This document shows, piece by piece, positions 1 to 7,044 of a stretch of DNA of 64,000 nt (within the stretch, counting starts at the first letter, position 1; every line of letters begins with the position of its first letter). Position numbers and translations under genes: made by a program. The notes under the pieces were generated by a model. That model was not told the origin of the DNA, did not search any database, and worked only from the letters and a program-made list of their open reading frames with translations. Source of the DNA: Jannaschia marina (GTDB lineage Bacteria > Pseudomonadota > Alphaproteobacteria > Rhodobacterales > Rhodobacteraceae); NCBI RefSeq assembly GCF_013404595.1, contig NZ_JABVAX010000001.1, positions 248,001-312,000 on the forward strand, in the 5' to 3' direction.

Positions 1-263
1 ACGACGGGGTTCGCGCCGCGCTCGGCCATGCGGCGCATGGTCTGCTCGCGCTGCGCCTCGTTGGCGAGCTCGGTCTCGGCGTATTCGCCGCCCGTCTCCT
101 CGACCCAGCGCTGGGCCCCGTTGTAGGCGCTCTCGTTGAAGGATTTGTCGAACTTGCCGCCCAAGTCGATGATGAGGCCCGGCGTGGCGTCCTGCGCGGC
201 CGCCATCCCCGCGGTCAGCGCGAGGGTCGCGACAGCGCCCATGAGGGTCTTGTTGAGGGTCAT
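1..263 (-). CDS. BMP-family ABC transporter substrate-binding protein, N-terminal part (runs off window)
   Basis: The first 87 codons of a minus-strand gene are present; the rest lies before base 1. The protein opens with a signal peptide (about residues 1-23, hydrophobic core VATLALTAGMAAA) and then reads GLIIDLGGKFDKSFNES (residues 29-45). The DxGG-FDKSFN pattern is typical of basic membrane protein (BMP/PnrA/TmpC) binding proteins, which deliver nucleosides or related solutes to an ABC importer in the periplasm. A GGGAG ribosome site sits upstream of the ATG. Transporter partners would be expected outside the window. The substrate cannot be told from this fragment. Confidence 0.85.
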   Translation of the reverse strand, partial: MTLNKTLMGAVATLALTAGMAAAQDATPGLIIDLGGKFDKSFNESAYNGAQRWVEETGGEYAETELANEAQREQTMRRMAERGANPV

Positions 264-354
264 GTTTTTCTCCCGTCGAAGGGCGCGTTTGACCGGCACC
301 CGGTCCCCGCGCCGCGATTGATGCAGGCGATAAGGCCGCAGGGGGCGCGGAAGG

Positions 355-780
355 TCAACCTGAGTCGGTGGGATTGACCCGAGGTCGGAGATGCTTGCGC
401 AGGATCAGGGCATCGACGCCCTCGTAGTAGCCGCGTCGCAGACCGGCCTCCCGCCACCCCGCCCCGGCATAGAGCGCCCTGGCGGCCGCATTGTCGGCCG
501 AGACCTCGAGGAAGGCGGTCGCGGCATCGCGCTTGCGGGCACCGCTCTCGAAGGCGGCCAGAAGGGTCCGGGCTGTGCCGCGACGACGGGCGGCGGGGGC
601 GACCACGAGCGTGAGAAGCTCCGCCTCGCCGGCCGCCACGCGCCCGAGGAGGAAGCCGTCGCGCGCCGTCTCCAGGATCGCGGCGGGATCGGCGGCCATG
701 GTCCGCAGTGACGCGGCGGACCAGCGCGCGGCCCCGTCGAAGGCCGTCGCATGAAGCGCCGCCATCTCGTCGGGGGTCAA
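355..780 (-). CDS. rimI: Ribosomal protein alanine N-acetyltransferase RimI-like (GNAT)
   Basis: A 141-residue GNAT acetyltransferase. The acetyl-CoA pyrophosphate loop is ARRRGTARTLL (residues 64-74), followed by the RimI-like LEVSADNAAARALY (91-104) and a GWREAGLRRGYY tail. RimI acetylates the N-terminal alanine of ribosomal protein S18. It overlaps the end of tsaB by 4 bases, and this tsaB-rimI pairing is common in bacteria, which is the main reason to prefer RimI over a generic GNAT. It is somewhat short at the N terminus compared with E. coli RimI. Substrate is inferred from context only. Confidence 0.8.
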   Translation of the reverse strand: MTPDEMAALHATAFDGAARWSAASLRTMAADPAAILETARDGFLLGRVAAGEAELLTLVVAPAARRRGTARTLLAAFESGARKRDAATAFLEVSADNAAARALYAGAGWREAGLRRGYYEGVDALILRKHLRPRVNPTDSG

Positions 781-1433
781 GGCAGGATCCGGGGTGGCGG
801 ATCCGACGCGGTGGCGGCATCGGCCGGGCGCAGGTAGATGGGCGCGGGCCGCGGCCCATCGGTGCCGAGGCGTTCCACGGCGATCCGCGCAATCGCCGAG
901 GCGGGGGCGAAGGCGGCCGGCACGTGCCGCGCGCCGAGTTGCGCCGCGAGCGCCTGCGAGTCGTGGCCGACGAGCGTATCGCCCGGCCGGAGCTGGTCTC
1001 CGAGCGCCGTACGTTCGATCATCTCCGCCGCGCCCTCGGGTCCGGCCGTGCCGTAGCGCTGCAGGTAGAGGCGGTCGCGCGGCGCGGTCAGCAGCGCCAG
1101 CACGGGGCGCGGCGCATCGAGCGCGAGCGCATCGAAGAGCGACACGCCGATCGCCGGCACGCCAAGTCCGAGCGCGAGCCCCCGCGCGGCGGCGACGGAG
1201 ATGCGGGTGCCGGTGAAGTTGCCCGGCCCCGTGCCGACGCCGATCGCGTGGAGGTCGGCCGGGGCCAGCCCTGCCTCATCCAGCGTTTCGAGGATCGTCG
1301 GCATCAGCCGCTCGGCCTGCCCCTTGGCGAGATCGAGGTGGTGGGCGGCGACCACGTCGCCGTCCCGAAAGACGGCTGTCCCAAGCCAGGGGCCGGATGT
1401 GTCGAAGCCGAGGATGCGGGGGGCGTCGGTCAT
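777..1433 (-). CDS. tsaB: tRNA threonylcarbamoyladenosine biosynthesis protein TsaB
   Basis: A 218-residue ASKHA-fold protein. The N terminus ILGFDTSGPWLGTAVF (residues 7-22) and the loop GVGTGPGNFTGTRI (65-78) are diagnostic of TsaB (YeaZ). TsaB is the non-catalytic partner of TsaD in the complex that transfers the threonylcarbamoyl group to A37 of ANN-decoding tRNAs in the cytoplasm. It is translationally coupled to rimI through a 4-base overlap. Length and motifs are normal for the family. Confidence 0.93.
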   Translation of the reverse strand: MTDAPRILGFDTSGPWLGTAVFRDGDVVAAHHLDLAKGQAERLMPTILETLDEAGLAPADLHAIGVGTGPGNFTGTRISVAAARGLALGLGVPAIGVSLFDALALDAPRPVLALLTAPRDRLYLQRYGTAGPEGAAEMIERTALGDQLRPGDTLVGHDSQALAAQLGARHVPAAFAPASAIARIAVERLGTDGPRPAPIYLRPADAATASDPPPRILP

Positions 1434-1457
1434 CTGCCGGTACCCCGGCGCGCGACA

Positions 1458-1484
1458 GAAAAGCGGCCGCGCAAGGCGCGGCCG
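1458..1484 (-). terminator. Rho-independent terminator of the NfuA-like gene
   Basis: On the minus strand a perfect 9-bp GC stem (CGGCCGCGC / GCGCGGCCG, loop CTT) is followed by CTTTTC. It lies between the stop of the NfuA-like gene (1512) and the start of tsaB (1433), so it separates the two transcription units. Confidence 0.8.
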
Positions 1485-1511
1485 ACATCTCGAAGCCTAG
1501 GGTGCCGGACG

Positions 1512-2072
1512 TCAGACACCGACGGGCCGCACCTCGAGCACCTCGGGGATGTAATGGCGCAGCAGGTTCTCGATACCCATCTTCAGCGTCATCGTGGACG
1601 AGGGGCAGCCGGCACAGGCCCCCTTCATCTGCAGGTAGACGACGCCGCGTTCGAAACCGTGGAAGGTGATGTCGCCGCCATCCTGCGCGACGGCGGGGCG
1701 CACGCGCGTGTCCAGAAGCTCGGTGATCTGGCCGACGATCGCGCTGTCCTCCTCGGCGTGGTTCGCGCTGTGCGCCGCCTCGGTCGCGCCTTCCATGACC
1801 GGCTCGCCGGACTGGTAGTGTTCCATGATCGCGCCCAGGATCGCGGGCTTGATGTGATCCCAGTCGGTGCCCTCGTCCTTCGTCACGGTGACGAAGTCGT
1901 TGCCGAAGAAGACGCCCGTCGTGCCGCCCACGGCGAAGATGCGCTTGGCGAGTGGCGAGGTTTCCCCGGCATCGGCGGTCGGGAAATCGGCGGTCCCGGT
2001 CTCGAGCACGGTCTGGCCCGGCAGGAACTTCAGCGTGGCGGGGTTCGGCGTGGTTTCGGTCTGGATGAACAT
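1512..2072 (-). CDS. NfuA/NifU-like iron-sulfur cluster carrier protein
   Basis: A 186-residue protein with two parts: an Nfu N-terminal domain starting MFIQTETTPNPATLKF, and a C-terminal NifU domain carrying KGACAGCPSS with cysteines at 153 and 156. The CxxC pair of two subunits holds a labile 4Fe-4S cluster that is passed to apo-proteins. The start at 2072 is chosen because GGAGG lies 8 bases upstream; a GTG three codons earlier would fall inside this ribosome site. A candidate Irr box and a TTGACA element lie upstream, suggesting iron-dependent control. A terminator follows the gene. Confidence 0.92.
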   Translation of the reverse strand: MFIQTETTPNPATLKFLPGQTVLETGTADFPTADAGETSPLAKRIFAVGGTTGVFFGNDFVTVTKDEGTDWDHIKPAILGAIMEHYQSGEPVMEGATEAAHSANHAEEDSAIVGQITELLDTRVRPAVAQDGGDITFHGFERGVVYLQMKGACAGCPSSTMTLKMGIENLLRHYIPEVLEVRPVGV

Positions 2073-2131
2073 GGGTCGCACCTCCGGTGTCAGACCCTCT
2101 ATGTGAGGGGTCGGGGCGGAGGTGTCAATAA

Positions 2132-2148
2132 CTTGGAACCGTTCTAAA
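2132..2148 (-). promoter_or_regulatory. Candidate Irr (ICE) box upstream of the NfuA-like gene
   Basis: Read on the minus strand, the sequence is TTTAGAACGGTTCCAAG, 15 of 17 positions matching the palindromic pattern TTTAGAA-N3-TTCTAAA that I know as the Irr iron-control element of alphaproteobacteria. A TTGACA hexamer (2123-2128) follows 3 bases downstream, and a weak -10 (CACATA, 2100-2105) is 17 bases further on. Placement just upstream of the -35 could fit activation as well as repression. The downstream gene makes an Fe-S protein, which suits the assignment. Confidence 0.55.
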
Positions 2149-3516
2149 TCACCGGTGACACCGGATGAGGACCGTTGCGCGCGTCAGGACGGGCGGTACC
2201 CCGTCGGACAGCGTGAGCTTCCGGCCGAGCGGGGGGCGGGGGCTGACCCCGGCATCGCGCAGGAACCGCAGAAGGGCGTTGTGGCGCGTCGCCACGTTCA
2301 TGTTCTGCGGAATGCTGCCCGAGCGGGACTGGATGAATTCGTCACTCACCCGCGCGACGACGACACCGACGACCCGACCCTTCGCGTCAAGCAGCGGCCC
2401 GCCGCTGTTGCCGGGCTGGACCGGAGCGGACAGCATGAGCCTCTCGTCTTCTCCGTAGAGGCCGCGAAGCGCGCTGACGTTGCCGCGCGTCACCGTCATC
2501 CCTTGGTCCAGCAGTGCGCGGTAGGGAAAGCCGATGGCCGTGACCCCGGCACCCAACCGGACCGGAATGTCGCCCGCGATTTCGATCCAGTCGGGGGATC
2601 GAGCACCGCTGCCCAGGACGGCGAGGTCCAGCCCGGTGTCGCTGGCGATCGGCGTGAGCGGCGTGCCGTCCTCGAGCGTCAGGCGGGAGCAACCCGCGAC
2701 GACATGCGCAGCCGTGACGACGTCACCTGGACCGATGTAGAAGCCGGTGCCAGAGGATACGATGCGTGGCTCCGACGTGGTGGTGACGCGCGGCGCTTCC
2801 GGCTCGGGCGGGTCACGGGCGATCAGGGACGCGAAGAAGCCGTAGGACGGCAGGACGAGATCCCTCTGCGATCCGTTCGAGAGGGACGCGACCACGACGC
2901 GCGCCCGCGCGGCCTGCCGCGGTTCCCACTGCACGACGACCGTCTCGAAGACGTGGCCCCGGCCCGTCGTGCGCAGGTAGACGTCCTGTCCTGAATCGAT
3001 GCGCCCCCGGGAGATGAAGGCCTCGGCGGTCTCCGTGCGGTAGAACGGCTCAGGTCCGACGTGTTCGTCGCGCAGCCAGTCGTGCATCGCACCGGACCCC
3101 GGCCCGCCGCGGAAGACGTATCGGATCACGAGGCTCCGGTCGGGCTCGTGCCATTCTAGGAAATCCTCGCCCTCGTCGAAGACAAGCCGTTTCGACGGCA
3201 GGATGATCGCTGTCGCCTCGTCGGGCGTGAAGGCGCGCCAGCCGGCGGTCTCGAAGTCGGCGATGAAGGGCCCGAGGGTTTCGAGCGCGTCCCCCGCCGT
3301 CGCGTTTCCGCCTCTCGCGGGTGCGAGGGCCCGGGCGCTGTAGTCGCCCCAGACGCCGTCGATCCTGCCGACGTAGGTTCCGTCGAAGGCCATGGCCGCC
3401 TGCAGGAAGCGCACGTCCTCACGTGTCAGCAGGGCGGGATCGAAGGACTGCGAGACGTCGGCGCGCGCCGGAAGGCCAATAACCAGGAAAGCGAAAGCGA
3501 CCAGAACACGAAACAT
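2149..3516 (-). CDS. Secreted trypsin-like serine protease with N-terminal peptidoglycan-binding-like region
   Basis: A 455-residue exported protein with a signal peptide (about 1-19). Residues 30-65 (LTREDVRFLQAAMAFDGTYVG...WGDYSARAL) resemble a PG_binding_1 repeat. The C-terminal half is a trypsin/DegP-like domain: His271 in VTAAHVVAG, Asp297 in GLDLAVLG and Ser371 in QPGNSGGPL form an intact triad. No PDZ domain is visible, so it is not a standard DegP. A role in periplasmic or cell-wall-linked proteolysis is inferred. It ends next to the NfuA promoter region and shares no obvious operon. Confidence 0.85.
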   Translation of the reverse strand: MFRVLVAFAFLVIGLPARADVSQSFDPALLTREDVRFLQAAMAFDGTYVGRIDGVWGDYSARALAPARGGNATAGDALETLGPFIADFETAGWRAFTPDEATAIILPSKRLVFDEGEDFLEWHEPDRSLVIRYVFRGGPGSGAMHDWLRDEHVGPEPFYRTETAEAFISRGRIDSGQDVYLRTTGRGHVFETVVVQWEPRQAARARVVVASLSNGSQRDLVLPSYGFFASLIARDPPEPEAPRVTTTSEPRIVSSGTGFYIGPGDVVTAAHVVAGCSRLTLEDGTPLTPIASDTGLDLAVLGSGARSPDWIEIAGDIPVRLGAGVTAIGFPYRALLDQGMTVTRGNVSALRGLYGEDERLMLSAPVQPGNSGGPLLDAKGRVVGVVVARVSDEFIQSRSGSIPQNMNVATRHNALLRFLRDAGVSPRPPLGRKLTLSDGVPPVLTRATVLIRCHR

Positions 3517-3592
3517 GGACCCAGCCTACGCGTCGAAACCGCAGAGGCGAGCAAAACCTGCTGAAAAGGTTACCAACCCGCCCTTGCACGGA

Positions 3593-4048
3593 TCAGGCGA
3601 TGCCTTCGAGCTGCTCCTTCGAGAGGTCGCCCGGCACGATCGTGACCGGGACCGGCAGCGTTCCCGCGGAGCGCGTCAGCTGCGTCACGAGCGGGCCCGG
3701 CCCCTTGCCTTCGGAACTGGCACCGAGGACGAGCACGCCGATCTCCGCGTCCTCGCTGATCTGGGCCAGGATCTCGCTCACCGGCTCCCCCTCGCGGATG
3801 ACGAGATGCGGCTCCAGCCCGTGCTTGTCGCGCATCCATTTCGCGAAGACCTCGAAATGCGCGACGATACGCTCCCGTGCCTCCTCCCGCATGATGTCGC
3901 CGACGCCGATCCAGTGGTTGAACTCCTCCGGCGGGATCACCGAAAGCACCTCGACGCCGCCGCCCGTGTGTTCCGCCCGAAGGGAGGCGAAGCGCATGGC
4001 GTTCAGGCACTCGCGGCTGTCGTCCAGGATGACAAGGAACTTGCGCAT
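3593..4048 (-). CDS. Universal stress protein (UspA family)
   Basis: A 151-residue single-domain Usp protein beginning MRKFLVILDDSREC. The C-terminal nucleotide-binding loop VLGASSEGKGPGPLV is recognisable, close to the family G-x2-G-x9-G(S/T) pattern. The ATG at 4048 is preferred over an in-frame upstream ATG at 4114 because the Usp fold begins there and the extra 22 residues look like intergenic sequence. Usp proteins are cytoplasmic, often bind ATP, and accumulate under stress or stationary phase. The exact role is unknown. It follows the unknown membrane gene on the same strand. Confidence 0.85.
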   Translation of the reverse strand: MRKFLVILDDSRECLNAMRFASLRAEHTGGGVEVLSVIPPEEFNHWIGVGDIMREEARERIVAHFEVFAKWMRDKHGLEPHLVIREGEPVSEILAQISEDAEIGVLVLGASSEGKGPGPLVTQLTRSAGTLPVPVTIVPGDLSKEQLEGIA

Positions 4049-4123
4049 GGGATCCCCGGGGGTGATTTCGCTCGCCGCAGCTTTGCCCGGCGCGGGCGGG
4101 GCTGTCCACCGCATTGCGACGGC

Positions 4124-5164
4124 TCAGAGGGCGCGTATGAGCCTCCGGAGCGCCATCGCGCCGAGCCGGCTGCCGAGAATGGCGGCCAGTTGGACGACGG
4201 CGAGCCAGGCGAGCGCGAGCGTCCCGACCGTCGCACGGCTCAGGCGCACGGTGGCGCGGAAGACACGGCCCTTGCCCAGCACCTCGAACGTGCGCGTCGT
4301 GCGCGGGCCGGCGGCCTCGGCCACCTGCGCGAGACGGCGGGCATCGGCGGGGCTGTCGACGTGACGCGCGAGGCTGAGCGCTTCCGCCGTGGAGGTCGCC
4401 GCCCGTACGCGCCCCATATCGGCCGCGACCGACGACATCCGCGCGAGCGCCGCCGCATCCGTCAGATCCTCGAGTCGGGCGGAGCCCGAGATCACGTCGC
4501 CGACCCGTGACCAGCGGATCGGAATGCGGATGAAGCGCGTCAGTTCCGGCGTCACCGTGCCCAGGCGTCGGCCCATCCGCAGGAGCGTCGCACCCGCCTT
4601 CACCGTGACCGAGGTGCCGCCGGAGAAGATCACCGCGCCCGTCGCCCCGAGGCTGACGAGCGCCAGCCCCGCATCGAGTTCGTCGACCTCCTCGCCCAGC
4701 GTGACGGCGACGGTGGCCCGGCGCAGGGCGTTGAGATCGCCGAGGACCGACATCTCGAAGGGAACGGCGCAGAAGGTGACGTGCTGGAGGCTGGGGCAGG
4801 TGCCGGTGTCGGCCATGCAGAGCGCGCAATCGACCGCCAGCGACAGCGCGCCGGTTTCCTCCTCGATCATCTCGCGCGCCGCGGTGCCGTCGACATCGCG
4901 GTCGAGGTCGTCGGCAAGCGCGAGCAGCATCTCCGCCCGCTCCGCATGGCGCGCCGCGACGGCGGTCTCAAGTGCGGCGGCGATCCACTCGGCATCCGCC
5001 TCCTGGCGCACGGCCCGTTCGAGGGTTACGGCCAGTTCGGATGTCGTCCGCGCGACATAGGGTGCGCTGAGCGGGTTCGTCGTCAGCGCCCAGGCCAGGG
5101 CGGCGAGCGTCACCACGAGCGGCAGCACCGCCAGCAGCGGTTTTATCAGGCGGAGAGCGCCCAA
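4124..5164 (-). CDS. Unknown membrane protein with two terminal TM segments and a cysteine-rich central loop
   Basis: I do not recognise this family. The protein (about 346 residues) has a TM segment near the N terminus (LLAVLPLVVTLAALAWALT) and another near the C terminus (VGTLALAWLAVVQLAAILGS). The roughly 290-residue region between them is probably periplasmic and contains the cluster DCALCMADTGTCPSLQHVTFC with four cysteines. There is no in-frame ATG. The likeliest starts are TTG at 5164, which overlaps the end of the aminotransferase gene, or GTG at 5128. The overlap suggests translational coupling to the aminotransferase. The central part is rich in Ala, Thr and Val with no enzyme motif I can name. 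Confidence 0.65.
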   Translation of the reverse strand: MGALRLIKPLLAVLPLVVTLAALAWALTTNPLSAPYVARTTSELAVTLERAVRQEADAEWIAAALETAVAARHAERAEMLLALADDLDRDVDGTAAREMIEEETGALSLAVDCALCMADTGTCPSLQHVTFCAVPFEMSVLGDLNALRRATVAVTLGEEVDELDAGLALVSLGATGAVIFSGGTSVTVKAGATLLRMGRRLGTVTPELTRFIRIPIRWSRVGDVISGSARLEDLTDAAALARMSSVAADMGRVRAATSTAEALSLARHVDSPADARRLAQVAEAAGPRTTRTFEVLGKGRVFRATVRLSRATVGTLALAWLAVVQLAAILGSRLGAMALRRLIRAL

Positions 5165-6006
5165 TCCCAGTACATCTCGCGCACCCGGCGCGTCACGGGC
5201 CCGACCTGATACTGCCGGTGATCGAAGGCCGTGACCGGCGTGACCTTGGTAAGGTTGCCGGACAGAAACACCTCGTCGGCGGCGCGGAAGTCGTCGAAGG
5301 TCAGCACGGTTTCGTGGACCGCCACGCCGTCCCGGCGCAGGTTGTCGATGTGACGCGCGCGGGTGATCCCGGCGAGGAAGGTGCCGTTCGCGACCGGGGT
5401 GAAGACTTCCCCGTCCCGGACCATGAAGACGTTGGACGTGGCGCTTTCGGCCACGTTGCCCATCGCATCCGCCGAGAGCGCGTTGCCGAAGCCCTTGGCC
5501 CGCGCCTCGGCCAGCATCCGGGCGTTGTTCGGGTAGAGACAACCGGCCTTCGCGTCGCAGACCGAGCTTTCGAGGACCGGCCGGCGAAACCGCGTCTCGG
5601 TCAGGGTGGTCGTCTTGTCCGCGGAATACATCGGCACCTCCTCGAGGCAGATCGCGAAGCCCGTTTCCGCCTCGGACGGCACGAGGCCCAGCTCGCTGCC
5701 GTGGATGCCCCAGTACATCGGCCGGATGTAGATCGCCGCGTCGGGGGCGAAGCCCTCAAGCCCGTCGTGAACCAGATCGACGATCTCCTGCGCGGTCTTC
5801 GTCGGTCGCAGCATCAGCGCCTCGGCCGAGCGGTTCACGCGGGCGCAGTGCCTGTCGAGATCGGGCGTCACCCCTTCGAAGCGCCGCGCGCCGTCGAAGA
5901 CGGAGCTGCCCTGCCACATGCCGTGGTCGGCCGCCCGCATCACGGGCACATCGCCGTTGTGCCAGGTGCCGCCGTAGTAGGTCCGGATCGTCTTGCCGAA
6001 AGCCAC
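5146..6006 (-). CDS. Branched-chain amino-acid aminotransferase (fold-type IV PLP enzyme)
   Basis: A 286-residue class IV aminotransferase. The start is taken as GTG at 6006, preceded by GGGAGG; homologous sequence begins at AFGKTIRTYYGGTWHNG. Lys153 (SSVCDAKAGCLYPNNARM) is the expected PLP lysine, and the TFLAGITRARHI segment fits the phosphate-binding region. It is IlvE-like, interconverting Leu, Ile and Val with their 2-oxo acids using glutamate, although D-amino-acid or aminodeoxychorismate relatives share the fold. It overlaps the unknown membrane gene and is divergent from the PNPOx-like gene at 6104. Confidence 0.85.
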   Translation of the reverse strand: MAFGKTIRTYYGGTWHNGDVPVMRAADHGMWQGSSVFDGARRFEGVTPDLDRHCARVNRSAEALMLRPTKTAQEIVDLVHDGLEGFAPDAAIYIRPMYWGIHGSELGLVPSEAETGFAICLEEVPMYSADKTTTLTETRFRRPVLESSVCDAKAGCLYPNNARMLAEARAKGFGNALSADAMGNVAESATSNVFMVRDGEVFTPVANGTFLAGITRARHIDNLRRDGVAVHETVLTFDDFRAADEVFLSGNLTKVTPVTAFDHRQYQVGPVTRRVREMYWDWALSA

Positions 6007-6103
6007 GGGCTCCCTCCCTCGTTCTCTGCCGCGACGATAGGAGCGACGCGAGGGGACGTCCACCTGCGCTTGTGCGGAGGTGGAAATCTGCAAGACTCCC
6101 TCC

Positions 6104-6568
6104 ATGAGCGACACCTATCTTCCACCGGACGAGCGGAGCACCGGGCGCGCACTGCGGCTCCTCGCGGCGGCGGATCATGCCGCGCTCGGAACGCTGGCGG
6201 GCGGTGACCCGCTCGTCACCCGTGTCGAGTGCCTCTGGCTCGCAGGCCGCGGCCTCGGGCTCTTGCTGTCGGACCTCGCGGACCATGCGCGGGCGCTCGA
6301 GGCCGATGCGCGTGCCTCCGTCCTCGTCGGGTCGGTGACATCTGGCCCGCCCATGGCGGCTGCCCGGCTGACGCTCACCGGGGAGGCGTGGCCGATCGAC
6401 AAGCGCGCGGAGCGAGACACTTGGCTCGCCGCGCATCCCCGGGCGGCGGTCTATTTCGACTTCGCGGATTTCCGGATGCGCCTGCTCGCGCCGGCCTCCG
6501 CGCTGCTCAACGCGGGCTTCGGTCGGGCCTATCGCCTCGGCCCCGCCGATCTTGGGTGCGGGACGTGA
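6104..6568 (+). CDS. Pyridoxamine 5'-phosphate oxidase-like / HugZ-type protein
   Basis: A 154-residue split-barrel flavin-binding-type protein. The N terminus (ARALRLLAAADHAALGTLAGGDPLVTRVEC region) has the pattern of HugZ/PNPOx-like proteins, and the C terminus ends with the family feature YFDFADFRMRLLAPASALLNAGFGRAY. Members bind FMN or heme; some degrade heme. This copy lacks the extra C-terminal DUF2470 domain of full HugZ, so the substrate is open. It is coupled to the YdcF gene by a GTGA overlap. Confidence 0.75.
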   Translation: MSDTYLPPDERSTGRALRLLAAADHAALGTLAGGDPLVTRVECLWLAGRGLGLLLSDLADHARALEADARASVLVGSVTSGPPMAAARLTLTGEAWPIDKRAERDTWLAAHPRAAVYFDFADFRMRLLAPASALLNAGFGRAYRLGPADLGCGT

Positions 6569-7044
6569 CGACGGCCATCGTTCTCGGCGCGGCCGTCCGA
6601 CCCGACGGCACGCCCTCACCAACCCTCGCCCTGCGCGTGGACCATGCCGTCACGCTCTGGCGGACGGGTCGCGCTGAACGCATCTGCCTGACCGGCGGAA
6701 TCGGACGGCACGGTCCGTCCGAGGCCCGCGTGGCGCGGGACCGGGCTCATGCGGCGGGCATCCCGGAAGCGGCGCTCCTCCTCGAGGAGGCCTCCACCAC
6801 GACGCTGGAGAACATCGCCTTCGCCGCGCCCCTCTGCGCCGCTCCCCTGATCCTCGTCACGAACCGCTGGCATCTGCCCCGCGCCCTTATGATCGCACGT
6901 CTTCTGGGGCTCGGGGCGACGGGCTCCGGCCCGCGTGCGACGGCTCCGGTTCAGACGACAACGGCGGCGATCCTCCGGGAGGTCGCCGCCGCGCCGGTCT
7001 CTGCTGTGCGCGCCGTCAGGTGGGCGCGTCGCACCGCACGGTAA
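6565..7044 (+). CDS. YdcF family protein (DUF218), soluble short form
   Basis: A 159-residue protein with a GTG start overlapping the previous stop (GTGA). It has the DUF218 core: AIVLGAAVRPDG at the N terminus, LTGG at 46-49, EASTTTLENIAFA in the middle and LVTNRWHLPRA near the C terminus. Relatives include SanA and ElyC, which act in envelope integrity. This one lacks the usual N-terminal TM helices, so it is a compact form. Its 3' end overlaps the end of the convergent beta-helix gene by 29 bases. Function unknown. Confidence 0.8.
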   Translation: MTTAIVLGAAVRPDGTPSPTLALRVDHAVTLWRTGRAERICLTGGIGRHGPSEARVARDRAHAAGIPEAALLLEEASTTTLENIAFAAPLCAAPLILVTNRWHLPRALMIARLLGLGATGSGPRATAPVQTTTAAILREVAAAPVSAVRAVRWARRTAR

